A stretch of 64,000 bases of DNA, taken from Streptomyces sp. SLBN-118. GTDB lineage: Bacteria; Actinomycetota; Actinomycetes; Streptomycetales; Streptomycetaceae. The stretch is from contig NZ_VFNP01000001.1 in NCBI RefSeq assembly GCF_006715635.1, positions 3,720,001-3,784,000 on the forward strand, in the 5' to 3' direction. How positions within the stretch are numbered: the first letter of the stretch is position 1; every line of letters starts with the position of its first letter. Under the pieces are notes generated by a model. The model ran no database searches, had not been told where the DNA came from, and saw only the letters and a list, made by a program, of their open reading frames with translations. A program made the position numbers and the translations under genes. This document shows positions 15,541 through 26,283 of this stretch, one piece after another.

Positions 15541-16644
15541 GTGCCGATGATCCGCCGTCTCCGCCGAGCGGTGCGCCGCGCCTACCGCAGGACGGTGGAC
15601 CTGAGCCACCCGTCCCGCTCACCCCTGGGCAGCGCTGTCGTCAACTGCGTGGTCTACGAGGACGGCGTACGGCAGCCCGACACCGCCCCGGTGGACGAGG
15701 CACTGCGGCGGGTCCGCAGGACGGGCCGCGGCTTCGTGTGGATCGGGCTGCACGAGCCCTCACAGGCGGAGATCGCGGGTATCGCCGAGCTGTTCGGCCT
15801 GCATCCGCTCGCCGTCGAGGACGCGGTGCAGGCACATCAGCGGCCCAAGGTGGAGCGGTACGAGGACTCGCTCTTCGCCGTCTTCAAGACCTGCCGCTAT
15901 GTCGAGCACGAGGAGCTCACCGCCACCAGCGAGGTGGTGGACACGGGCGAGCTCATGATATTCACCGGCTCCGACTTCGTGATCACAGTCCGGCACGGCG
16001 GGCACGGTTCGCTCGGCCCGCTGAGGGAGGCTCTGGAGGCCGCGCCGGACCAGCTGGCCAAGGGCCCCTCCGCCGTACTGCACGCGATCGCCGACCATGT
16101 GGTGGACGACTACCTCACCGTGGCGGACGCCGTGCAGAACGACATCGACGCCGTCGAGACCGCGGTCTTCAGTGAACACGCGGGCCGCGGCGCCACCAGC
16201 CGCGCCGATGCGGGCCACATCTACCAGCTCAAGCGCGAACTGCTGGAGCTCAGGCGCGCCGTGGCACCGCTGGAGCGCCCGCTCCAGATCCTGGCCACCG
16301 AGTCGCTGCCTCCGGTCGGCGAGGACCTCCAGCCGTACTTCCGTGACGTCGTCGACCACCTCAACCGCGTCACCGAGCAGATCACGTCGTTCGACGCCCT
16401 GCTCGACTCGATCCTCCAGGCCCACCTCGCGCAGGTGACGGTCGCCCAGAACGAGGACATGCGCAAGATCACGGCATGGGCGGCGATCGTCGCCGTACCC
16501 ACGATGGTGTGCGGCATCTACGGCATGAACTTCGAGCACATGCCGGAGCTGCACTGGACGTACGGATACCCGCTGATCCTCGGGGTCATGGCGGTGGCCT
16601 GCTTCGTCCTGCACCGCAGCTTCCGGCGCAACGGCTGGCTCTGA
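15541..16644 (+). CDS. corA: CorA-family magnesium/divalent cation channel
   Basis: This 367-residue protein starts at GTG 15541 with GAAGGAG seven bases upstream. It has a long N-terminal cytoplasmic alpha/beta domain, a helical stalk (about 195-300), and two C-terminal transmembrane helices. The first ends in the selectivity motif YGMNFEHMPEL and the second is GYPLILGVMAVACFVL. The GMN signature is diagnostic of CorA Mg2+ channels. The length is usual. It is probably monocistronic, and the next gene converges on it. Confidence 0.93.
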   Translation: MPMIRRLRRAVRRAYRRTVDLSHPSRSPLGSAVVNCVVYEDGVRQPDTAPVDEALRRVRRTGRGFVWIGLHEPSQAEIAGIAELFGLHPLAVEDAVQAHQRPKVERYEDSLFAVFKTCRYVEHEELTATSEVVDTGELMIFTGSDFVITVRHGGHGSLGPLREALEAAPDQLAKGPSAVLHAIADHVVDDYLTVADAVQNDIDAVETAVFSEHAGRGATSRADAGHIYQLKRELLELRRAVAPLERPLQILATESLPPVGEDLQPYFRDVVDHLNRVTEQITSFDALLDSILQAHLAQVTVAQNEDMRKITAWAAIVAVPTMVCGIYGMNFEHMPELHWTYGYPLILGVMAVACFVLHRSFRRNGWL

Positions 16645-16676
16645 GCGCCACGTCGGCCCGCCCGTCGGCCCGCCCT

Positions 16677-17093
16677 TCAGCCGGCGGCCCAGCCGGACCA
16701 GCGCGTCACCCGGATCAGGACGGCCGGCCCCTCGGGGCAACGCTCCCGGTACTGGACGTACTTGGCACGCAGCAGCTCCAGGACACGGCCCAGCCGCTCC
16801 CCCTCGTCGACCACCTCGGCATGCCCGTCGGCCCGCACCCACCAGAGCCGGGACCAGTCGTCCGCGTAGTCGTCGACGAGTACCGACACCTGGTCGTTGG
16901 CGCGGATATTGCGCAGCCGCCGCAGATCCCGTGTGCTCTTGGGCTTGTGGTCGACCGCGAAGCACACGAGGTCGCCGTCCACCGCGAAGGTGACCGGCAC
17001 CAGATGCGGCGTGCCCGAGCTCCCGACCGTGGCCAGGCGGGCGACCGGTGCCGCCGCGAACCGCGCTCGCGCATCGTCGGGAAGCAGTCTCAT
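16677..17093 (-). CDS. PPOX-class F420/FMN-binding protein (TIGR03668-like)
   Basis: This 138-residue split-barrel protein begins MRLLPDDARARFAAAPVARL and contains GTPHLVPVTFAVDGD, KSTRDLRRLRNI and DDWSRLWWVRADG. These match the Rv0121-type pyridoxamine-oxidase-fold family, members of which bind coenzyme F420 or flavin. The exact reaction is unknown. The start ATG overlaps the stop of the upstream HAD gene by four bases (ATGA), so the two form a coupled operon. Confidence 0.85.
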   Translation of the reverse strand: MRLLPDDARARFAAAPVARLATVGSSGTPHLVPVTFAVDGDLVCFAVDHKPKSTRDLRRLRNIRANDQVSVLVDDYADDWSRLWWVRADGHAEVVDEGERLGRVLELLRAKYVQYRERCPEGPAVLIRVTRWSGWAAG

Positions 17094-17884
17094 CGGCCCG
17101 CCCGTTCCAGCAGCGCGGGCAGGTCCGCGAAGGAGTCGAGGACATGGTCCGGGGTGCCCGGCGCCGACGCATGGGTTTGTGGGAGGTACTTGCCCGTCTT
17201 GACCAGGACGCCGGTGATGCCGCAGCGCTGCGCCGCGAGGACGTCCGACTCGATGTCGTCGCCCACCATCAGGGCCTCTGACGCGCTGACGCCGAGATGT
17301 GCCAGCGCCGTCGCGAAGAATGCCTCCGCGGGCTTGCCGGTGACGGTCGCCTCGACGCGTGCTGCCCGTTCCAGGCCGAGCAGGAAGGCTCCGGTGTCGA
17401 GGTCGAGGCCCCCTGACGTGCGCCAGTAGAGATTGCGGTGCATGGCGATCAGCGGGACGCCGCGCTGGAGTTCGCGGAAGGCGCGGTTGAGACCGGCGTA
17501 TGTGAACTCCTCGCCCGCGCCGCCGAAGACGACCACGTCGGGGGCGGTGTCGTCGGCCTCGGAGGCGAGTCTCACACCGTCGAGATCGTCCCTGACGTCG
17601 CCACTGTTGAGGAACAGGCAGCGGGCGTCCGGGTGGTGCTCACGGAGGTACGCGGCCGTGACGGCGGGGGCGGTGAGGATGTCGTCGGCCGTGACCGGGT
17701 AGCCCGCCGAGGAAAGTTTCGCGGCGATCGTGGCACGGGTGCGTGAGGTGTTGTTGGTGACCAGCGCCAGCGGGAGGCCGGCGGCGCGCAGCCGTTCCAT
17801 GGCCTGAACGGTTCCGGGCAGTGGCTCGAAGGACACGGTGAGTACGCCGTCGATGTCGATCAGAGCGGCTCCGATGCGTTCCAT
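17090..17884 (-). CDS. HAD-IIA family hydrolase (HDHD2/LHPP-like)
   Basis: Starting at ATG 17884 gives 264 residues with HAD motif I DIDGVL (about 10-15), motif II NNTSRT (about 45), a C2-type cap, and motif III/IV LMVGDDIESDVLAAQRCG (about 213). MHRNLYWRTSGGLDLDTGAFL is typical of the HDHD2/LHPP subgroup. It is a Mg-dependent phosphatase whose substrate cannot be inferred. The next gene (PPOX) is translationally coupled. A longer frame to 18124 would run into the divergent fusion gene and was not chosen. Confidence 0.88.
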   Translation of the reverse strand: MERIGAALIDIDGVLTVSFEPLPGTVQAMERLRAAGLPLALVTNNTSRTRATIAAKLSSAGYPVTADDILTAPAVTAAYLREHHPDARCLFLNSGDVRDDLDGVRLASEADDTAPDVVVFGGAGEEFTYAGLNRAFRELQRGVPLIAMHRNLYWRTSGGLDLDTGAFLLGLERAARVEATVTGKPAEAFFATALAHLGVSASEALMVGDDIESDVLAAQRCGITGVLVKTGKYLPQTHASAPGTPDHVLDSFADLPALLERAGR

Positions 17885-17957
17885 ACGGAGGACCGTATCG
17901 CCGCCTAGTAAAATAGCCACAAAGGGGGGCAATACGGGGGAGTGGAAGTGACCCACC

Positions 17958-19253
17958 GTGCTTTTCACCGACCGCATCGACGCAGGACGACAGCTTGCCG
18001 AAGCGCTACGGCGCATGCAGGGAGAGGCGCCCGTTGTGCTGGGCCTGCCCCGGGGCGGGGTGCCAGTGGCCTTCGAAGTGGCGCGGGCGCTCGGGGCGCC
18101 GCTCGATGTGATCGTGGTCCGCAAGCTCGGGGTTCCTTACCACCGGGAGCTGGGGTTCGGCGCCATCGGCGAGGGCGGGGTACGGGTCATCAGTGACAAC
18201 ATCGTCCGTCTCAGCCGGGCCGGCCAGGACGAGCTCGCGTCGGTCGAGCGGGCGGAGGAGGCGGAGCTCGGGCGCCAGGCGAGGCGCTTCAGGGCGGACC
18301 GGCCGCGGCTCTCCCTCACCGGCCGGACCGTGATCATCGTTGACGACGGGATCGCGACCGGTGCCACGGCCGCGGCGGCCTGCCAGGTCGTACGGGCGCA
18401 GGGCGCGGGCCGCGTGGTGCTGGCCGTACCGGTCGCGCCGCCCGACGCCGTCGAGTGGCTGCGGGCAGAGGCGGACGAGGTGGTGTGCCTGTCCACGCCG
18501 CGCTCCTTCCGCGCCGTCGGCGAGTGGTACGAGGACTTCTCGCAGACTTCCGACGAGGAGGTCACCTCACTGCTCGCGCAGGCGTCGGTGCCGGGCGGGT
18601 CGACGGGCTCCGAGGCCGAGGTGGATGTGGACGCGGGAGGGGTGGGGCTCGCCGGGGACCTCACCCTGCCGGCGGGTGCCGCGGCGGTCGTGATGTTCGC
18701 CCATGGCTCTGGCAGCAGCCGCCTCAGCCCCCGCAACCGCTTTGTGGCGAGCGCCCTGAACCGGGCGGGTCTGGGGACCCTGCTCTTCGATCTGCTCACT
18801 CCCGCCGAGGAGTCGGACCGGGCCAACGTCTTCGACATCGAGACCCTGGCCCGGCGGCTGGCCGACGCCACCGGCTGGCTGCGGGACCGCGAATCCCTCC
18901 CGATCGGCTACTTCGGGGCGAGCACCGGAGCCGCGGCGGCGCTGCGGGCAGCCGCCATCACGGACTCCGGCAGGGACATCGGGGCCGTTGTCTCCCGCGG
19001 CGGCCGCCCCGATCTGGCCGGGCCGTCCCTCGGCGACGTACGCGCTCCCACGCTTCTCATCGTCGGCGGCCACGACACCCTCGTCCTCGATCTCAACCGC
19101 CAGGCCCAGAGGCAACTGCACTGCGAGAACCGGCTGGAGATCGTGCCGGGCGCCACGCACCTCTTCGAAGAGCCGGGGGCCCTGGACCAGGTCGCCGAGC
19201 TCGCCCGGGACTGGTTCACCTCGCACCTGGCGGCGCAGAGCGTGGCCGGCTGA
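17958..19253 (+). CDS. phosphoribosyltransferase - dienelactone hydrolase-like fusion
   Basis: This 431-residue protein has two domains. Residues about 1-215 form a type I phosphoribosyltransferase: VVLGLPRGGVPVAFEVA, VVRKLGVPYHRELGFGAIGE, and the PRPP loop VIIVDDGIATGATAAAA. Residues about 225-425 form an alpha/beta hydrolase: VVMFAHGSGSSRLSPRN, nucleophile elbow GYFGASTGAAAAL, an Asp in VGGHDTLVL and a His in PGATHLFEE. PRTase-hydrolase fusions of this sort occur in actinobacteria and proteobacteria but are not biochemically defined. The GTG at 17958 lies 73 bases from the divergent HAD gene. Both active sites look intact. Confidence 0.85.
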   Translation: MLFTDRIDAGRQLAEALRRMQGEAPVVLGLPRGGVPVAFEVARALGAPLDVIVVRKLGVPYHRELGFGAIGEGGVRVISDNIVRLSRAGQDELASVERAEEAELGRQARRFRADRPRLSLTGRTVIIVDDGIATGATAAAACQVVRAQGAGRVVLAVPVAPPDAVEWLRAEADEVVCLSTPRSFRAVGEWYEDFSQTSDEEVTSLLAQASVPGGSTGSEAEVDVDAGGVGLAGDLTLPAGAAAVVMFAHGSGSSRLSPRNRFVASALNRAGLGTLLFDLLTPAEESDRANVFDIETLARRLADATGWLRDRESLPIGYFGASTGAAAALRAAAITDSGRDIGAVVSRGGRPDLAGPSLGDVRAPTLLIVGGHDTLVLDLNRQAQRQLHCENRLEIVPGATHLFEEPGALDQVAELARDWFTSHLAAQSVAG

Positions 19254-19266
19254 GCGGGGCACCGCG

Positions 19267-19953
19267 TCAGCGTGCCGCCGCTGGCCCGGGAACCTGGGCT
19301 ATGAGCGCGTACCGCTCGTCCGTCACCGGGCGCCCCCACAACTGCGGGTCGTCGCTGAGCGGTTCGATGCGCAGCGTGCCGACGAGCGGGCGCACCGCGG
19401 ACGCCAGTGCCTGTGCGCCGATGCCGCCGTGCCACGGCAGGGCCTCGGCTCCGACCACATAGGGCGCACGTCTCTGGCCGGCCTCGCGCCAGCGGCCCTC
19501 GACCAGAACCAGCAGACCGCCCGGGCGCAGGCGCCCGACCCATGCGCGCAGGGCGGCTTCGGGGTCGGGCAGGGTCCACAGCAGATGCCGCGAGAGCACG
19601 ACGTCATACCGCTCGTCACCCGTCGGCGGCAGCGCCGCGTCGCCGACCAGAAAACGGGCCGCGACACCAGCCGCGCCCAGCTTCGCGCGAGCCTCGCCGA
19701 CCATGCGTGGCGCCAGGTCGACCCCGGTGACCCGGTGGCCCGACTCGGCCAGCAGCAGGGACAGGGACCCCGTGCCGCAGCCGACGTCGAGCACGTCGAG
19801 CGCCTCTCCCGGGCCGGACAGAACCCAGGAGCGCAGGCGCCGTGCCCATGCGGCGCGCGTCCGGCCGGCACGCAGCCCGTGGTCCGGCTCGTCGTCGAAG
19901 TCGGGCGCGGCGGCATCCCAGTAATCGGTGATCGAAGCAGTCGTGTCGGTCAT
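19267..19953 (-). CDS. class I SAM-dependent methyltransferase
   Basis: This 228-residue protein begins MTDTTASITDYWDAAAPDFD. It has the SAM-binding motif I LDVLDVGCGTGSLSLLLAE (about 53-71), motif II VTGVDLAPRMV, and DVVLSRHLLWTLPDP. The substrate is unknown. The ATG at 19953 was chosen because the longer in-frame extension has no domain content. It converges with the fusion gene across a 13-base gap and is followed upstream on the same strand by a tiny membrane-protein gene. Confidence 0.88.
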   Translation of the reverse strand: MTDTTASITDYWDAAAPDFDDEPDHGLRAGRTRAAWARRLRSWVLSGPGEALDVLDVGCGTGSLSLLLAESGHRVTGVDLAPRMVGEARAKLGAAGVAARFLVGDAALPPTGDERYDVVLSRHLLWTLPDPEAALRAWVGRLRPGGLLVLVEGRWREAGQRRAPYVVGAEALPWHGGIGAQALASAVRPLVGTLRIEPLSDDPQLWGRPVTDERYALIAQVPGPAAAR

Positions 19954-19997
19954 GCCAATGATGGTGGCAGCCGGGACTGACAATGCCCGTTGACCTG

Positions 19998-20180
19998 CTA
20001 CGCCGCCGCGATGAACAGGGCCAGCGTCAGCACGGCGACCCCGCAGCCGTACAGCGCGAGCGTCACCGAGCGCGCCTCGGCGGACGGGTCGGTACCACCG
20101 GCGCGGGAGAGACCGCGCGCGGAGGTCGCGATGAGAGCGAGGGCTGCCGCGAGGAACACGGCGAACATGGAATCGGTCAC
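19998..20180 (-). CDS. small membrane protein (60 residues)
   Basis: The product is almost entirely two hydrophobic helices, FAVFLAAALALIATSA and VTLALYGCGVAVLTLALFIA, joined by a polar loop (GLSRAGGTDPSAEARS). The GTG at 20180 is the likely start, with an internal ATG four codons later. No family is recognised. It may be expressed with the methyltransferase, whose start lies about 45 bases further on. Confidence 0.6.
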   Translation of the reverse strand: MTDSMFAVFLAAALALIATSARGLSRAGGTDPSAEARSVTLALYGCGVAVLTLALFIAAA

Positions 20181-20258
20181 CTGGCGACCGTCTCACGGGT
20201 CGTCAGATCCCGCATGCCGAGATACTCCTTCCGCCTGCGGACGGGGGTCGGCGAAACG

Positions 20259-20798
20259 TCAGGCTCCCGAGCGGAACCCCTCCAGCGCCTCCATGAGCCA
20301 CTTCGTCCAGAACGTCTCCAGCTCGATCCCGCCCCGCAGCACCACATGCCGCAGCCGGTCCTGCTCCGTCGCCGGCCGGTCCCGCGGGAAGTCGCGTTCC
20401 TCGATCGCCAGATATTCCGCCAACTGGCGTCGATGCAGCGCCAGATGGCGCTCCAGCTCCGCCTCCAGGCCGGCGCTGCCCACCACGCCCGCCGCGCGCA
20501 GCCGCAGCAGCAGCGGGTCGCGCGCCGGCCTCGGGTCCTCCGACCTCGCGACCCAGGCCGTCAGCTCCTGGCGGCCCGCGGGCAGAACCTCGTACTCCTT
20601 CTTCTGCCCGCGGGTGGGCTGCGCCGACGGCAGGGCCCGGATGTGGCCCGCCTGCTCCAGTTTCCCCAGCTCGCGGTAGATCTGCTGGTGCGTCGCCGAC
20701 CAGAAGTAGCCGATCGACCTGTCGAAGCGGCGGGTCAGCTCAATGCCCGAGGAGGGCTTTTCGAGCAGGGCCGTGAGGATCGCGTGCGGGAGGGACAT
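20259..20798 (-). CDS. PadR-family transcriptional regulator
   Basis: This 179-residue protein has the PadR winged helix at the N-terminus (SLPHAILTALLEKPSSGIEL, FWSATHQQIYRELGKLEQAG, and a wing ending KKEYEVLPAGRQEL) and a C-terminal helical dimerisation domain (LEAELERHLALHRRQLAEYL). It lies 23 bases downstream of the dienoyl-CoA reductase gene on the same strand, so it is probably co-transcribed and may control that gene. The ligand is unknown. Confidence 0.9.
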   Translation of the reverse strand: MSLPHAILTALLEKPSSGIELTRRFDRSIGYFWSATHQQIYRELGKLEQAGHIRALPSAQPTRGQKKEYEVLPAGRQELTAWVARSEDPRPARDPLLLRLRAAGVVGSAGLEAELERHLALHRRQLAEYLAIEERDFPRDRPATEQDRLRHVVLRGGIELETFWTKWLMEALEGFRSGA

Positions 20799-20821
20799 GG
20801 CCCGATCCTAGGGACGGGACT

Positions 20822-22981
<2,160 letters not shown>

Positions 22982-23039
22982 TCAGTCGTACGGGTGATGG
23001 TGGCCCCCCGGTCCCGGCGCGCGCCCGTAGCGTGCGGCT

Positions 23040-23561
23040 GTGGCGGGATGGAAGCAGCTGTGCGCACTGGGGATCGTGACAATGCTGGGCTTACCGGGGT
23101 GCGGCATCGCCTTGTGCGTGGACATCGGGCCGCTGAAGGTGCACATCGGGAACTGCACGCCGGCACCGAGACCGGCACCTGCTCCCACGCCCCCGCCGAC
23201 CGTGCCCTCGACGCCGCCCGGCACTCCGGCGCCCAGCACACCACCGTCGGCGTCCGCGCCTGCGCCCGAGCCACCCGCTCCTGCGTCGCCGCGGCCCGTC
23301 CCGGCCGAGCCGCCCCCGCGGGAGATCCCCGCGCCCGCTCCCTCCACGGCACCTGCCGCGACGCCCGCACCGCCCGCCCCGGGCCCGCACAGGCAGCCGG
23401 TCCACGTCGTACGCGACTACCGCCCGGCGAACGGCGATCCCGCACCGTCCGGGACCCCGCTCACGGTCCTGATGCTGGTGACGACCACCCCGGCAGTCCT
23501 GGCCGCCGCTTGCCTGCGGCCCCGCTCACGGTCCGCCGCCTCCGGGCGCGGCCGCTCCTGA
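23040..23561 (+). CDS. proline-rich exported hypothetical protein
   Basis: The 173-residue product starts at GTG 23040. It has a hydrophobic N-terminus ending GLPGC, which is lipobox-like but with Pro at -2. A short cysteine-containing segment (GIALCVDIGPLKVHIGNC) follows. Residues about 40-120 are almost wholly Pro/Ala/Ser. A C-terminal hydrophobic helix (LTVLMLVTTTPAVLAAACL) and a basic tail close the protein. This looks like a surface protein spanning the wall with a proline-rich stalk. No family is recognised. The ribosome site is weak. It may be co-transcribed with the DUF4239 gene 45 bases downstream. Confidence 0.6.
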   Translation: MAGWKQLCALGIVTMLGLPGCGIALCVDIGPLKVHIGNCTPAPRPAPAPTPPPTVPSTPPGTPAPSTPPSASAPAPEPPAPASPRPVPAEPPPREIPAPAPSTAPAATPAPPAPGPHRQPVHVVRDYRPANGDPAPSGTPLTVLMLVTTTPAVLAAACLRPRSRSAASGRGRS

Positions 23562-23606
23562 ACCACCGCCCTCCCCGGCTCCCCACACCCCGATCGGAGA
23601 ACTGTC

Positions 23607-24389
23607 ATGTCGGAATGGCTGGTCCTGGTCCTCGCGATGGCTGCCGCGTGCGCCTTCGTCCTCGTCATCGTGTTGTTCAGGCAGTACAGACTGAGCAGGG
23701 CGGGGGTGGCGGAGGAGGACGGCAGCGAGACTCCCGACGTCCTCGAGTACATGACGATGATGGTCGGCGTCGTGTACGCCATCGTGCTCGGTCTGGCCAT
23801 CGCGGGCGTGTGGGAGGCGCGGAGCGCCGCGCAGGACGACGTACGGCGCGAGGCGCAGGCACTGCACGAGCTGTCCCAGCGGGCCCAGGTCTACCCGGCC
23901 GACGTCCGCGAAAAGCTGCACACCGACATCAACCGTTACGTCTCCCATGTCGTCCAGGTGGAATGGCCGAGGATGGTCGACCACAGCGAACTGCCCGAAC
24001 GGGGCGCGGAGTTGCTCGCGACTGTTCGCACCGACATCGCGGAGAGACCGCCCGCGGGCGAACTGGAGGCGCAGGCCTACCAGCCGCTGCTCGACCAGGT
24101 CGCGATCGCGGACGACGCACGCAACGCCCGCGCGGAGAACGCGGGGGCGACGCTGCCGGGGGTGGTGTGGTTCGGCCTGATCACCGGGGCGCTGGTGACG
24201 GTCGGCTTGATCTTCACGCTGCAGATCGGCCGCACACCCAGGGAACTGCTGCTGGCCGGTCTCTTCAGCGCGCTGATCGCGTTCCTGCTGTTCCTGGTCT
24301 GGGACTTCGACGCGCCGTTCGGCCGCTCGGGCTCGGACTCGGCGGACGCGTTCCGCGAACTGTTCGCCACGGCGGCGGGACGGGGCTGA
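23607..24389 (+). CDS. DUF4239 (bestrophin-like) membrane protein
   Basis: This 260-residue protein has an N-terminal transmembrane helix (LVLVLAMAAACAFVLVIVLF), a second at about 52-70 (MVGVVYAIVLGLAIAGV), a polar helical middle, and two C-terminal helices (VVWFGLITGALVTVGLIF; LLLAGLFSALIAFLLFLVW). VGVVYAIVLGLAIAGVWE and the overall topology match DUF4239, a family distantly related to bestrophin anion channels. The transport role is inferred from the family only. Confidence 0.85.
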   Translation: MSEWLVLVLAMAAACAFVLVIVLFRQYRLSRAGVAEEDGSETPDVLEYMTMMVGVVYAIVLGLAIAGVWEARSAAQDDVRREAQALHELSQRAQVYPADVREKLHTDINRYVSHVVQVEWPRMVDHSELPERGAELLATVRTDIAERPPAGELEAQAYQPLLDQVAIADDARNARAENAGATLPGVVWFGLITGALVTVGLIFTLQIGRTPRELLLAGLFSALIAFLLFLVWDFDAPFGRSGSDSADAFRELFATAAGRG

Positions 24390-24461
24390 GCGCGGCGGTC
24401 CGGGGCGCCGGACGGGCCGAGTGGGCGTGCCCCGGGGCAGCGTCGCGCGCGGTGGGGCCTG

Positions 24462-24590
24462 CTACTTCTGCGCGTGCTCCCCCACGTAGAACAACAGGTA
24501 CACGAACCCGGCGAACAGGTGCGTCGCGAAGATGTACACGAAGACCCGAAGCGCAACACCCCGCTCCTTCCAGCTCTCGCTCTCACTCAC
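24462..24590 (-). CDS. DUF6126-like 42-residue membrane protein
   Basis: The GTG at 24590 has GAGGAG six bases upstream. The product is VSESESWKERGVALRVFVYI followed by a hydrophobic helix (FATHLFAGFVYLLFYVG) and EHAQK. The WKERG-VALR...HLFAGF...LLFYVG pattern is that of the Streptomyces DUF6126 family of tiny single-helix proteins. It lies between the convergent DUF4239 gene and the MerR-PP2C gene. Function is unknown. It is easily missed because of its size. Confidence 0.8.
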   Translation of the reverse strand: MSESESWKERGVALRVFVYIFATHLFAGFVYLLFYVGEHAQK

Positions 24591-24651
24591 CCGTCGCTCC
24601 TCGCGTCACCGTTCTGTCCGTCCCTCCGCCGCTCCAGAGTACGGGCTCCGG

Positions 24652-25728
24652 TCAGAGCGCCACGACGTCGGCGACGACGCACGCGATGTTGTCCGGACCG
24701 CCCGCGCGATGGGCGAGCGCGACCAGTTCGTGTACGGCCTCGCCCGGGTCGGTGAGAGCGGCGACGGCCCGGCGTTTCTCCTCCTGCGGCACCGTCGCGG
24801 ACAGGCCGTCGGAGCACAGCAGATAACGGTCGCCCGCCCGCGCCTCGTGCAGCCGCAGGTCGGGCCCGGCGAGGCCGGCGCTCCCGTCGAGTGCCCTCAG
24901 CAGCATCGCCCGCTGGGGGTGCGACGCCGCCTCCTCCGGGCTGAGGTCGCCCTCGTCGATCATCGCCTGCACCACGGTGTGGTCGTGGGTGATCTGGAAG
25001 AAGTCCCCGTCGCGCAGCAGATGGGCGCGGGTGTCGCCGATATGGACCAGGGCCAGCTGCGAGCCGGTCCACATCATGGCGGTCAGTGTCGTACCGGAGC
25101 CGGCGAAGCCGTTGACCGTGGCATTGGCCCGGTGGACCGCGTCCTCAAGGGCGTTGAGCAGATCCCCGACCCGGGTGGAACCGGGCCCCTCCGCCTCCAG
25201 GTGCTTCAGCGCGTCGATCACCGCCGTGCTCGCGGGCGCGCCCTCACCCCCGAAGCCGTCGGCGACGGCGAGCAGCCGCGACCCGGCGTACGCGGCGTCC
25301 TGGTTGGTCTCCCGGACGAGGCCGCGGTCCGAGCGTGCGGCATAGCGGAACCCAAGGGGCGTGGTGAGCTGAGACATCGTGTCGGTGTCCTTCCCTGACA
25401 GCTGGTCGACGAGGAAAGCGGCAAGATCACGCCGGGCGGAGGTCTCCGCCTCGACCTGCGACCAGTACGCCCGGATGTCCCTGGCGGCCGCGGCCGTGTC
25501 CGTCGCACACAGGTCGCAGATGTCCCGGATACGGGCCAGCGGCATCCCGATCCGCCGCAGCCACGCCACCAGCCGGGCCCGCTCCAGCTGCGTCTCGTCG
25601 TAGTACCGGTAGCCGGTGAACAAGTCGACGCGGGCCGGAGGCAGCAGCCCCAGCTCGTCATAGCGGCGCAGCGCCTTGGCGGACAGCCGGGATGCGCGGG
25701 CGAACGCACCGATCGTGAGCAAACCCAT
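24652..25728 (-). CDS. MerR-type HTH fused to PP2C phosphatase
   Basis: The ATG at 25728 follows GAGGAGGAAAGC. Residues about 3-72 are a MerR winged helix (LLTIGAFARASRLSAKALRR, TGYRYYDETQLERARLVAWL), followed by a short helical linker (to about 120). Residues about 125-358 are a full PP2C domain: SDRGLVRETNQDA, VADGFGG, GSGTTLTAM, VHIGDTRAHLLRDG, LCSDGLS and GGPDNIACVVADV. The metal-binding aspartates are present. This joins a DNA-binding module to a Ser/Thr phosphatase in one soluble protein. Known MerR regulators instead use a small-molecule-binding C-terminus. The target promoter is unknown. Confidence 0.9.
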   Translation of the reverse strand: MGLLTIGAFARASRLSAKALRRYDELGLLPPARVDLFTGYRYYDETQLERARLVAWLRRIGMPLARIRDICDLCATDTAAAARDIRAYWSQVEAETSARRDLAAFLVDQLSGKDTDTMSQLTTPLGFRYAARSDRGLVRETNQDAAYAGSRLLAVADGFGGEGAPASTAVIDALKHLEAEGPGSTRVGDLLNALEDAVHRANATVNGFAGSGTTLTAMMWTGSQLALVHIGDTRAHLLRDGDFFQITHDHTVVQAMIDEGDLSPEEAASHPQRAMLLRALDGSAGLAGPDLRLHEARAGDRYLLCSDGLSATVPQEEKRRAVAALTDPGEAVHELVALAHRAGGPDNIACVVADVVAL

Positions 25729-25905
25729 GCTTTCCTCCTCGCACCGGGCACTTCGCCCGGCCCCACCGATGCTGGGGTTTCCCCCAGGGGAAAGGTCAAG
25801 GTACTGACGGGCCCATGCGGGTCGGGAGAGCGGCGCGCGGCCGCCGGATCGGATCCGGTGGCCGCGCGGGGGATGAAGAATCGCGGGGTCGGCGCCCCGC
25901 AAGTC

Positions 25906-26283
25906 CTAGGGCTCTCTCATGTAGAAAAGGTAGAAGGACACGGCGAGCATCACCGCGCCGAAGATGGCCCCGATCCCGGCAGAACTCAGCACGCTCGCGT
26001 CGGTCAGGCTGTACAGGAAGCCCATGGCCACGCCGCACAGCACCCCGTACGCCCCGGCGCGCAGCTCACGCGGCAGCAGATTCTGGGTCCGGCCGAGAAC
26101 GAGCGCCAGCGCCGCGAGAATCACGCCTGCGACGATGGCGTAGAGGACGTCGCCCCAGGTCACGTCACCCCAGGCATGGCGGATGAACAGCACCCAGGTG
26201 CCGTAGACAAGGCCCAGGCCGACGGGCATCGCCCAGCCGAGAGAACCATGGTGCCGTGCGGGCACCGCTGCGTGTGCGGCCAT
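25906..26283 (-). CDS. four-helix membrane protein
   Basis: The ATG at 26283 has AGGAG nine bases upstream. The 125-residue product has four hydrophobic helices (about 15-32, 42-62, 75-95, 100-120; for example VLYAIVAGVILAALALVLG and AIFGAVMLAVSFYLFYM) separated by short loops. No catalytic motif is visible and no family is confidently recognised. The 252-base gap upstream, before the rightward membrane-protein gene, holds no further gene. Confidence 0.7.
   Translation of the reverse strand: MAAHAAVPARHHGSLGWAMPVGLGLVYGTWVLFIRHAWGDVTWGDVLYAIVAGVILAALALVLGRTQNLLPRELRAGAYGVLCGVAMGFLYSLTDASVLSSAGIGAIFGAVMLAVSFYLFYMREP

Noticed and set aside
17885..18124. N-terminal extension of the HAD hydrolase
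   Set aside because: It would overlap the divergent PRTase-hydrolase start and encodes no recognisable sequence before MERIGAALIDIDG.
24652..25728. MerR and PP2C as two genes joined by sequencing error
   Set aside because: The linker is continuous and helical, and the PP2C part has no ribosome site of its own.
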